This document shows positions 26,698 through 34,602 of a stretch of DNA of 64,000 nucleotides, in pieces (position 1 is the first letter of the stretch; every line of letters begins with the position of its first letter). The stretch is from Glaciecola sp965660625 (GTDB taxonomy: Bacteria; Pseudomonadota; Gammaproteobacteria; Enterobacterales; Alteromonadaceae). The stretch is taken from contig CBFIAR010000018.1 of assembly GCA_965660625.1 (NCBI GenBank), positions 1-64,000 on the forward strand, written 5' to 3'. The notes beneath the pieces were generated by a model, which was not told where the DNA came from, made no database searches, and saw only the letters and a program-made list of their open reading frames with translations. Both the position numbers and the translations under genes were made by a program.

Positions 26698-27087
26698 CTA
26701 TTTCATATTACACCGATTGCTCTCGCATCTGTCTTTACCCGTTAACCAATAAGAAATTTTGTATCGATGCTTTGCAAATACCAGATAGAGTTTATCTGCA
26801 AACCAGCTAATCACAGGCCACCTCAGTGGTGCATACAACCAAGTTACCCCCACCAAACTCCAAGCTTTGTGGGTAACATCCAAACCTGTGATAATACTAC
26901 CGTCTTCTAATTGCGCGTGTATGCGAGCGTTTAATTCATCCAAACTTAAGTGCGGATAGCGCGATGAGAAGTCTGGAAGCGAAATGTCTTCGAATACAAT
27001 ATTATTGTCTTTATCACGTTTCATTAAATGCGTGATTTCTTTTTCGCACAATGGACAAAGACCATCATAAAATAGCGTAAATGCCAT
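26698..27087 (-). CDS. DUF393 (DCC) thiol-disulfide oxidoreductase-like protein
   Basis: 129 residues beginning FTLFYDGLCPLCEKEI, the DCC-family signature with a thioredoxin-like CPLC pair. The rest fits the family (HAQLEDGSIITGLDV, WLYAPLRWPVISWFADKLY). Such proteins are presumed redox active but uncharacterised. It is divergent from msrA, another thiol-redox gene, across about 130 bases. Confidence 0.85.
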   Translation of the reverse strand: MAFTLFYDGLCPLCEKEITHLMKRDKDNNIVFEDISLPDFSSRYPHLSLDELNARIHAQLEDGSIITGLDVTHKAWSLVGVTWLYAPLRWPVISWFADKLYLVFAKHRYKISYWLTGKDRCESNRCNMK

Positions 27088-27217
27088 ACTTACCTCGCTT
27101 GTCTAAATATATAATGTGTATACGTGAATATATTCAGAATAGATGACTTGAAATTTGGTCTAGTTAGTCGCATTTCATATACCATGTTAATAAATGACAC
27201 AGCTAATAGGACAAAAT

Positions 27218-27757
27218 ATGAATTCGCAAACGATAACGTTGGGTGGCGGTTGTTTTTGGTGTTTAGAAACAGCAATGAACACCGTTGAAGGGGTAACATC
27301 AGCCTATTCTGGATATGCTAATGGCCACGCTAACAATCCGAGTTACGAAGCCGTATGCACGGGACAAACAGGTCACACCGAAGTAGTGCAGGTTACTTTT
27401 GACACTGATAAACTGTCGCTACGCGAAGTATTGGAAATTTTCTTTGCCCTGCATAACCCAACGCAGTTAAATCGCCAAGGAAACGATACTGGTACACAGT
27501 ATCGAAGTGGTATTTATTATCACAATAACGCGCAAAAAATAGCGGCTGAAGAGATTGTTAAGGAAATCGAAGCAACTGAAATCTGGCCTGACCCGGTTGT
27601 GACAGAAATTTTGCCTTTGGAGAATTATTTCCAAGCTGAAGATTATCATCAAGACTATTTTAGGAATAATCCACAGAATCAATACTGTAATATGGTTGTA
27701 GCGCCTAAATTAGCAAAATTTAAGAAAACCTTTGTTAGCAAGCTAAAAAAATCATAG
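27218..27757 (+). CDS. msrA: peptide methionine sulfoxide reductase MsrA
   Basis: 179 residues from the ATG at 27218 (AGGAC upstream; the frame extends 8 codons further without support). The catalytic motif is GGCFWC near residue 10, followed by SGYANGHANNPSYEAVCTGQTGH and AEDYHQDYF. It reduces methionine-S-sulfoxide in proteins. The C-terminal resolving-cysteine pattern is short; YCNMVVAPKLAKF carries one cysteine. Single gene. Confidence 0.96.
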   Translation: MNSQTITLGGGCFWCLETAMNTVEGVTSAYSGYANGHANNPSYEAVCTGQTGHTEVVQVTFDTDKLSLREVLEIFFALHNPTQLNRQGNDTGTQYRSGIYYHNNAQKIAAEEIVKEIEATEIWPDPVVTEILPLENYFQAEDYHQDYFRNNPQNQYCNMVVAPKLAKFKKTFVSKLKKS

Positions 27758-27789
27758 AAAAGATAACAAAAAGAAATGCCAATCAAAGT

Positions 27790-27833
27790 CAGCCATGTTT
27801 GTTTTCAGCAGTATTCCCTGACAAACCTGGCTG
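27790..27833. repeat. inverted repeat between convergent genes
   Basis: CAGCCATGTTTGT (27790-27802) pairs with ACAAACCTGGCTG (27821-27833), 12 of 13 positions, around 18 bases. There is no T-run. It could be a weak two-way terminator or a dispersed repeat. Confidence 0.4.
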
Positions 27834-27863
27834 CATCAAAGCTAATGAAAAATAGCGCTTAAA

Positions 27864-29003
27864 CTATTCGAACCATGCATCATCAATTTTCATTTTAAAC
27901 AATAATGGCGCCATTTGCTGATATCTATATTCGTCGCTTTTGCAAACCACATTTTTAAGGTAATTTATTTTCCACGGATCATTGACCATCCACACGTGAT
28001 TATCAACAACAGCGACGCCTTCAATAGACGCATTGTCCATCGGGTGCATTGCCTCGCAAGCAGCATCACTGGAGGGTGCAAAAAAAGCCAGTTTTATACG
28101 TTTAGTTGGCTTGTGCTTGGCTAAATCGACAACCCAAAGTTCATTGTCATTGCGCGCCGCCGCCAATAAATAACCAGCGCTATCTGCTGTCGGATAAAAC
28201 ACATCCATCCCATTTATAGGATGATTTCCTTGTTCAAAAGTAGGTAACAATAACTCACTGTCCTTGACGACTGCAAAACCAGGGGTCTGCCAAAACTTAT
28301 CGTCAAGCTTCACTTCAAAAACCCGAGGCTGTTTATTGGCGTCCTTTTCCAAGCCTAGCAACAATCGATTATCTCTAGTGAAAGTGAGGCCTTCTATACC
28401 ATCATTCGGTGAATCACCTACTTCAGCTGAAATTGGAAATTGAATAGGACGCACGTGCGTTACTTCAATATTTTCATCCTTTAACTGCAAACGAACCAAC
28501 AACGTTGGATAAAAAGTCGAACCGGTGTTGCCAAACTGTTGTTGGCAAGTTTCACTCAATTGCTTAGAACGACTCGCGTCTTCAGTAACAAAAATCCAAG
28601 TGCCATCCTCGCTAGGTATCGGTGCGAGCCCTTCATAATCAGGTTTATCAACAAGGTAGTCATAAAAACAGCTATTTCTAACTGTATCGCTGAATTCCGT
28701 TGGCCCAAATTTATTTATTATTTGGCTGTCATCAAGTGAGATTTTGTGGAGCCTTTTTACTTGGCTAGCATGAGCACTTGCATCAGAAAGGGAATACAAA
28801 TAGCCCTTGTGATATTTCAATCCTGATGTTTGTGGATCTATCATCACGCCTGCATCAAGATCGATAATCCAACTACCGGCTAGTGGCACAGCATTTGTAC
28901 CGTGACTCTCAACAATAGCACCCGTTCTATTTTGATCTGGCGTGCAGCTAACACAGAAAGTTACAATTGATGAGATGACAAATATCGCCACGAGCTTTTT
29001 CAT
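27864..29003 (-). CDS. lipoprotein, esterase-like activity of phytase family
   Basis: 379 residues with a lipoprotein signal (hydrophobic start and FCVSC lipobox at about residue 20). The mature part looks like a beta-propeller: LSDASAHAS, YEGLAPIPSEDGTWIFVTED, GIEGLTFTRDNRLLLGLE and NASIEGVAVVDNHVWMVND, the pattern of PF13449 proteins. These are linked to phosphate-ester turnover, but activity here is not shown. It is divergent from the PhoD-like phosphatase gene, which makes a joint role in phosphate scavenging plausible. Confidence 0.75.
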   Translation of the reverse strand: MKKLVAIFVISSIVTFCVSCTPDQNRTGAIVESHGTNAVPLAGSWIIDLDAGVMIDPQTSGLKYHKGYLYSLSDASAHASQVKRLHKISLDDSQIINKFGPTEFSDTVRNSCFYDYLVDKPDYEGLAPIPSEDGTWIFVTEDASRSKQLSETCQQQFGNTGSTFYPTLLVRLQLKDENIEVTHVRPIQFPISAEVGDSPNDGIEGLTFTRDNRLLLGLEKDANKQPRVFEVKLDDKFWQTPGFAVVKDSELLLPTFEQGNHPINGMDVFYPTADSAGYLLAAARNDNELWVVDLAKHKPTKRIKLAFFAPSSDAACEAMHPMDNASIEGVAVVDNHVWMVNDPWKINYLKNVVCKSDEYRYQQMAPLLFKMKIDDAWFE

Positions 29004-29164
29004 TCGATATCCTTGGATGGTATATATATCATTAGTGTTAGTAACAGAAGCTAGCGAGTATACATGTTGTCTGTAAACTTATTGATGACAACATTCGTAT
29101 ATATTGCAAATAATATCGCCTGCTTAACAATAAAACCAGCGCATCGTTAAGAATAAGAGTGGTT

Positions 29165-31282
29165 ATGCTGGCGAGAATTTTAAAACGATGTCCAAAAGGA
29201 GCAGAGAACACATTGGCACCATCACTCCCCATGGTCATAGCGGGCCCTATTTTACGGCACACTGACAACCAGCGTATTGTTTGGTGGTTAGCAAGCTCGG
29301 CTGCAATTGATATAATCCCCGTCTTATACGACACGCATGGCAATGCCGTTGACGTAAAGCATGCAAAAGCAAAACAAGAAACATTTTGCGTTGGCCAGCG
29401 CGCTTTCATTCAATTGATAAGCTTAGAATCAATCTCAAATGAGCCCTTGATTACATCAGGAGTGCTATATCACTACGATTTATTGAGTAGTCTGCAAAGT
29501 AGCCTCGATAACAATTCAGGTAAGCAGACTGCTAGCACTGAAGAAACTGACCTTCAAAGTATTCTAAAAGAAATTTCTCATTTAGTTTACGAAGGACATG
29601 CACTTCCTAATTTTCGATTCAATCAACACTTAACTAAAGTGGCTCAAGGTTCCTGCCGCAAACCACATTTTCATGGTCAAGATGCTTTACCGCAGCTAGA
29701 CAATTTAGTCGCTGATGAATTAGCAAATAAAGATAATTCATCGAAAACGAGCAAGAGCAAAATCATAAACCGGCCTGACCTGATGTTGATGACTGGTGAT
29801 CAAGTTTATATCGATGATGTCTCAGGACCAATGCTAAACGCAGTGCACCAAGTGGTTAAGTTATTAGGACTTCACAATGAGCATTTTGAAGGCGCAACGT
29901 TCGATGACCTAGTAGAGTTAATGTCACATGAACATAGCTTTTATCAACGAGAGCTATTGCTGCCTAAGGTCGAAGCTAACGACAAGCTGAGCAAAACGTT
30001 TTTTGGCGCTAAACGTAAACCCGTATTCACATCGGTAAATGCCAAGAATCATCTTATTGCACTGAGTGAAATGGTTGCGATGTACCTATTAAGTTGGGCG
30101 CCAACACTCTGGCAATTTGTTGATTTAAAAAAACACGGATTGAGCGAATCAAACCAAAAGATATACGAAAAAGAGAGGCTGCGCATAGCATCATTTCAAG
30201 CAGGTTTAGCGAAGGTTCACAGGGCTCTTGCTCATGTGCCAAGCTATATGATGTTCGATGACCATGACGTTACCGATGATTGGAATTTAACCACAGGCTG
30301 GGAGCAGCAAGTTTACGGCCATCCCTTTTCTAAGCGCATTATTGGAAATGCGATGAGCGCGTATTTTTTATGCCAAGGCTGTGGCAATCCAAGAGTCAAA
30401 CTAGAGTCGCTATTTAACGAATTCAGTAGTGAATTATCCATCAACTTGGCAAAAGTGACATCTGGTGATGCAGAGGGTACTGCGACATATGGCGATTCAC
30501 ACAATAAACTCATTGAAACCTTGTTTCATTTTGATCAATGGCACTATGAGCTGGCAACGCAACCTCCCGTGCATGTGCTCGATACCAGAACCCAACGTTG
30601 GCGCTCAGAATCGTCTATGAATAAGCCATCAGGGTTAATGGATTGGGAAGCGTTGTGTGAGCTTCAGCAATCTATTATGGGCAAAGAATCCGTTATTATG
30701 GTGTCCCCTGCACCGATATACGGTGTAAAGTTTATAGAAATGGTGCAGCGCCTGTGCACTTTTTTTGGTGCCGCGCTAGTTGTTGACGCTGAAAACTGGA
30801 TGGCTCATAGAGGAACGGCCAGTGTGATTTTGAACATATTCAGACACATTAAAACCCCACCAAATTTTATTATACTGTCGGGAGACGTGCACTATTCTTT
30901 TGTGTACGATGTGAGCCTACGTTTTCGTCGCAATAGTCCACATATAACCCAATTCACAAGCAGTGGACTGCATAACGAATTTCCACCTGGGCTCCTAAAA
31001 TGGTTCGACCGGCTAAATAGATGGTTCTATGGTCCTCGTTCACCACTCAACTGGCTAACAAAGCGCCGAAACATGTCCGTTAAACAACGCGAACCGAGTA
31101 ATCACAACGGGACGCTGGTCAATAACTGTAACATCGGAGTATTAACCTTGAATGATGACGCGAGTGAGGTAGACTGCGCACTGTTATGCAGTGATGGCGA
31201 ATACGTCAATTTTTCAAAAGCCAAATCGCGGTTCATAAAGTATTCACGAGCAGGTTCCAACACACACGCCGAGGCAGAGTAA
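29165..31282 (+). CDS. PhoD-like metallophosphatase
   Basis: 705 residues from the ATG at 29165; a GTG two codons earlier is possible. Metal-binding blocks of the PhoD phosphatase fold are visible: LMTGDQVYIDD, MMFDDHDVTDDWN and ILSGDVHYSFVYD. No signal peptide is seen, so it may act in the cytoplasm, unlike secreted PhoD. The long N-terminal part (about 200 residues) is family specific. It is followed after 5 bases by fldB, so they are probably co-transcribed. Confidence 0.85.
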   Translation: MLARILKRCPKGAENTLAPSLPMVIAGPILRHTDNQRIVWWLASSAAIDIIPVLYDTHGNAVDVKHAKAKQETFCVGQRAFIQLISLESISNEPLITSGVLYHYDLLSSLQSSLDNNSGKQTASTEETDLQSILKEISHLVYEGHALPNFRFNQHLTKVAQGSCRKPHFHGQDALPQLDNLVADELANKDNSSKTSKSKIINRPDLMLMTGDQVYIDDVSGPMLNAVHQVVKLLGLHNEHFEGATFDDLVELMSHEHSFYQRELLLPKVEANDKLSKTFFGAKRKPVFTSVNAKNHLIALSEMVAMYLLSWAPTLWQFVDLKKHGLSESNQKIYEKERLRIASFQAGLAKVHRALAHVPSYMMFDDHDVTDDWNLTTGWEQQVYGHPFSKRIIGNAMSAYFLCQGCGNPRVKLESLFNEFSSELSINLAKVTSGDAEGTATYGDSHNKLIETLFHFDQWHYELATQPPVHVLDTRTQRWRSESSMNKPSGLMDWEALCELQQSIMGKESVIMVSPAPIYGVKFIEMVQRLCTFFGAALVVDAENWMAHRGTASVILNIFRHIKTPPNFIILSGDVHYSFVYDVSLRFRRNSPHITQFTSSGLHNEFPPGLLKWFDRLNRWFYGPRSPLNWLTKRRNMSVKQREPSNHNGTLVNNCNIGVLTLNDDASEVDCALLCSDGEYVNFSKAKSRFIKYSRAGSNTHAEAE

Positions 31283-31287
31283 AAGTA

Positions 31288-31842
31288 ATGAGTTCAGCAC
31301 AAAAAGAAATCGCCATTTTTTATGGCTCAACCACCTGCTATACAGAAATGGCCAGTGAAAAAATACACGCTGAATTGGAGTCTATTGCAAATCAACAAGG
31401 GATCCAAGTCAAGATAAGTATGTTCGATATTAAAGAGCACGAACTGGAAAAGTCCACACATTACGATCTGGTACTATACGGCATATCAACTTGGGATTTC
31501 GGTGAATTACAAGAAGACTGGGAGTCAAGCTGGGATGATATAAAAGCATTAGAATTATCAGGTAAAACCGTCGCACTCTTTGGATTAGGCGATCAGTTGG
31601 GATATGCAGATTGGTTTCAAGATGCTTTAGGAATGTTGCATGACGAATTAATCATTTTGGATTGCGACGTCATCGGCTATTGGCCAAATCAAGGATATGA
31701 ATTTACCGCGTCAAAAGCACTTACAGAAGATGGCGATTTTTTTGTTGGTTTGTCGTTAGACGATGAGAACCAATACGAGCAAACTGAAGAACGCGTGAAA
31801 CAGTGGTGTGCGCAGATTATCGAAGAGTGGACAGCCGCTTAG
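31288..31842 (+). CDS. fldB: flavodoxin FldB
   Basis: 184 residues. IFYGSTTCYTEMASEKI (FMN phosphate loop), GISTWDFGELQEDWES and GLGDQLGYADWFQDALGMLHD match FldB rather than FldA. It is a low-potential electron carrier; in E. coli fldB belongs to the SoxRS regulon. Here it sits just behind a PhoD-like gene, an unusual neighbour. Confidence 0.93.
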   Translation: MSSAQKEIAIFYGSTTCYTEMASEKIHAELESIANQQGIQVKISMFDIKEHELEKSTHYDLVLYGISTWDFGELQEDWESSWDDIKALELSGKTVALFGLGDQLGYADWFQDALGMLHDELIILDCDVIGYWPNQGYEFTASKALTEDGDFFVGLSLDDENQYEQTEERVKQWCAQIIEEWTAA

Positions 31843-31911
31843 CTTCTCTAGCTAAAGCAGGCCTTTAATATATCCACTCTTTAATTTGTTCGCGTGCTTA
31901 CATTGATAAAA

Positions 31912-31931
31912 CAGCAAGCCTAAGCTTGCTG
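31912..31931 (-). terminator. terminator of mscS gene
   Basis: Stem CAGCAAGC/GCTTGCTG with a four-base loop; on the minus strand it is followed by TTTTAT. It overlaps the stop codon of the channel gene. Confidence 0.65.
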
Positions 31932-33227
31932 GTCTGGATCGAGAATTCTAACTTCACGCTGAGGGAATGGAATTTCAATACCGTGCTCTCTGAGTGTCTC
32001 GAGAATAGTCAGCATTAGATCACCGCCAACGCGGTTTTTACCATCATCAATACCAATTATCCAAAACTCCACGAACATGTTAATACCAGAATCACCGAAG
32101 CTATCTATTTCACAATCTGGACGTTCTTCAAAAGGAACATCATCGCCACTCAAAACCTGAGGATGCTCCGCAACAGCAAGCTTTATAAATTCAACCATAC
32201 TGCGAACATCCGTAGCATAAGGTACTGAAAAATCGACGCGATATCGCTGTTTCGGATCTTTATGCGTCCAGTTGACTAAAAAATCTGAGATGAATTTTTC
32301 ATTTGGAACTAGGATATCCTTACCATCATAGGTTTCTAACACTGCGTAACGCATTTTAAATTCGCGCACAAACCCTTTTTGACCATCACTCAACTCAACA
32401 AAATCACCGACGGTTAGAGAGCGGTCAAGAAGGATAATAATGCCCGATATGAAGTTCGATGCGATGGACTGCAATCCTAAGCCAATGCCAACACCGACAG
32501 CACCGCCAAACACAGCAAGCGTTGTTAGATTGATACCCATTACATTTAGTAACAACAAAACAATGACGCAAAATAGGGTTACTTCAAATAATTTTGAAAA
32601 AACTTCCTTTGTTGGAATATCTAAACTTTCTTGACGTTTAATAATAGCTTTTCCAAAACTATTGGACACGCGACCGAGCCAAAACAAAAAGCCACCAAAC
32701 ACCAATGCTCTAACGATGCCATAAACAGATATGTCGACGTTCCCGACGCTAATTGACATCTCCTCTAATGCTTTAATAATACCTGGTAAAAGTCCCACCA
32801 GATGTAAAAATAATATGGGTAAACCAATCCAGCGGAATAGCGTCGTCGCGTAATGATGAGTAACGAACGCACGAATGATTGAGCTAAAGAACAATAAGAC
32901 TGCAATGGACAGTGCGACTTGAATTACCCAAGGGGTATATTCGAGATTCTCGCCGGCCTTACGCGATAATTGCAAAAGCAATATTGCAATAAGCGGAAAC
33001 AATACGCCCCCAATTCTAAAGGCGAATTTACGTAGCGGATGCGCAACTTCGTCAGGCTCGTTGTGCGTTAAGCCAATGCTATGGCGTATTTTATAAGCAA
33101 CTACAAACGCAATACTATAAATGACCACAAGCATAGCTAACTGCACGTAAGTTTGAGTGCTCGTTATTAGCTCCAAGCCTTTATCAAGATTGTCGTTAAT
33201 CGCGCTCAAGATCGATGAAAAATCGAT
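31920..33227 (-). CDS. MscS-family mechanosensitive channel, probable AUC start
   Basis: The frame is open to an ATG at 33311, but the only good ribosome site (AAGGAG, complement of 33236-33241) lies 8 bases before an ATC at 33227, giving 435 residues starting with DFSSILSAIND. The 28 residues encoded upstream are His/Cys-rich and unlike the family. Several membrane helices precede the pore helix and beta domain (VFGGAVGVGIGLGLQSIASNFISG, RSLTVGDFVEL, ETYDGKDILVPNEKF). It relieves turgor on osmotic downshock. Protein identity is firm; the start codon is inferred. Confidence 0.88.
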   Translation of the reverse strand: MDFSSILSAINDNLDKGLELITSTQTYVQLAMLVVIYSIAFVVAYKIRHSIGLTHNEPDEVAHPLRKFAFRIGGVLFPLIAILLLQLSRKAGENLEYTPWVIQVALSIAVLLFFSSIIRAFVTHHYATTLFRWIGLPILFLHLVGLLPGIIKALEEMSISVGNVDISVYGIVRALVFGGFLFWLGRVSNSFGKAIIKRQESLDIPTKEVFSKLFEVTLFCVIVLLLLNVMGINLTTLAVFGGAVGVGIGLGLQSIASNFISGIIILLDRSLTVGDFVELSDGQKGFVREFKMRYAVLETYDGKDILVPNEKFISDFLVNWTHKDPKQRYRVDFSVPYATDVRSMVEFIKLAVAEHPQVLSGDDVPFEERPDCEIDSFGDSGINMFVEFWIIGIDDGKNRVGGDLMLTILETLREHGIEIPFPQREVRILDPDQQA

Positions 33228-33420
33228 AGCGATGTCTCCTTTTAAATATTGCTCGACATGAATCGAGTGCAGAACTCGTATAAAGCAATGCTTGCACAAG
33301 AATGCATGCATGCCAATGTATTTCTATACTTGGAATCAGAATAAGGGATAAAAAAGTGATAACCTTTGCACATTTAGCGTATATAGACTTTACACGCACA
33401 ATTAACGCCAATTGAGAACG

Positions 33421-34254
33421 ATGCATTCACGACAATCGAAACATGACAATTCAAACAGAGAGAAAGGCCGTTTGCATAACCAATTCTATCGCAACGGAGA
33501 TGAACATCGCGCTGGTGCAGACGTAAGTTTTCAAGATGTGCTGCGCCTTTTCCGTTTTCGCTCAATTGAAGTAGGTAAATGGGTAAGCGAAGAAGAAAAG
33601 CGAATAGCCGCAAATCTGTTTTTTGATGCGCTCTGCGACTTAATGGATATACTCAAGGTGCCAGAAAACGTCATTTCACTGAATGGTACATTGTCACTTG
33701 GCTTTGGGGTTGGTGGTCAGAAACATGCGAGCGCACATTATAACAGCGCCAAGAAACAACTCGCACTGGCAAAGAATGCCGGTGCAGGCGCGCTAGCCCA
33801 CGAATGGTTCCATGCGTTTGATCACTACATTGCGAGTAAGATGTATGACGTATCAGGTAGCAATCTGTTTGCTTCAGAAATTTGGCTAAATGAAAATGCT
33901 CAAATGAAACCTCATCCCTTAAATAGTCAACTCGCTCTTTACTTCGAAACTACTTTTTTAGAAAACGGTACTAGCTTACCAAGTGAACTCATGCAAAAAA
34001 GTATACTCGTCGACCAAGAACTCAAAAGTTTCTACTATGCTCGACCGCAAGAAATCGCAGCTCGCGCTTTTGAGGCATGTATTCAGAATCATCACATTAA
34101 AAATACGTTTTTGGTTCAGGGAACCAAGCAAAGTGCTGAGGCGAAGTTAGGTATTTATCCAAGGGCATATCAATTGACTGCTATCGCAAACGAAATGGCA
34201 ACTTATTTCAATTGGTTAGGTAAAGCCCTTGAGCATGACCACACCGACGAGTAA
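33421..34254 (+). CDS. CLCA_X-type protein with HEXXH motif
   Basis: 277 residues from the ATG at 33421. The centre reads SLGFGVGGQKHASAHYNSAKKQLALAK then GALAHEWFHAFDHYI, in which HEWFH fits the zinc-peptidase HEXXH pattern; the C-terminus is ANEMATYFNWLGKALEH. I recall this as the CLCA_X family of marine gammaproteobacteria, related to LPD1-type domains. Peptidase activity is inference. No signal peptide, so cytoplasmic. A decayed copy of its 3' end lies 2.7 kb downstream, beyond the chemoreceptor gene. Confidence 0.7.
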   Translation: MHSRQSKHDNSNREKGRLHNQFYRNGDEHRAGADVSFQDVLRLFRFRSIEVGKWVSEEEKRIAANLFFDALCDLMDILKVPENVISLNGTLSLGFGVGGQKHASAHYNSAKKQLALAKNAGAGALAHEWFHAFDHYIASKMYDVSGSNLFASEIWLNENAQMKPHPLNSQLALYFETTFLENGTSLPSELMQKSILVDQELKSFYYARPQEIAARAFEACIQNHHIKNTFLVQGTKQSAEAKLGIYPRAYQLTAIANEMATYFNWLGKALEHDHTDE

Positions 34255-34336
34255 ATATTCAATATGCAGCAATTTAGTGACATATACAGAGGCGTCAAAC
34301 GTTTCCGTTTAATAAAGCTAACAAACCTTGTTTATT

Positions 34337-34468
34337 ATGTTCAAAGACTTTTCCTTGAATACTCGTTTGGTTCGACTTACAGTCGGGATATTATCGGTTC
34401 CGCTATGGGAAATTGGGCGAGTTTTAAAAATTCTAAAGTTTAAAAAACTCAAAACGATAACAATGTAG
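34337..34468 (+). CDS. 43-residue basic membrane peptide (possible)
   Basis: ATG at 34337 opens 43 codons: FKDFSLNTRLVRL, a hydrophobic stretch TVGILSVPLWEIG, then a strongly basic tail (RVLKILKFKKLK). The composition is that of a small inner-membrane peptide, but no ribosome site is seen. It lies alone in the 348-base gap between the CLCA_X and chemoreceptor genes and could also be a gene remnant. The rest of the gap shows nothing else. Confidence 0.35.
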   Translation: MFKDFSLNTRLVRLTVGILSVPLWEIGRVLKILKFKKLKTITM

Positions 34469-34602
34469 TTAAGTTGCGTTACTTGAAACCGTATAAATAA
34501 TGTAAACGCGAACATCAATCAAACACAATTGTCACGCTCAGGCAGTTTAGCACTGCCATTTAGCTTGCTGTGAAATATGTGATACTTGAAAGAGTCAGTA
34601 GT

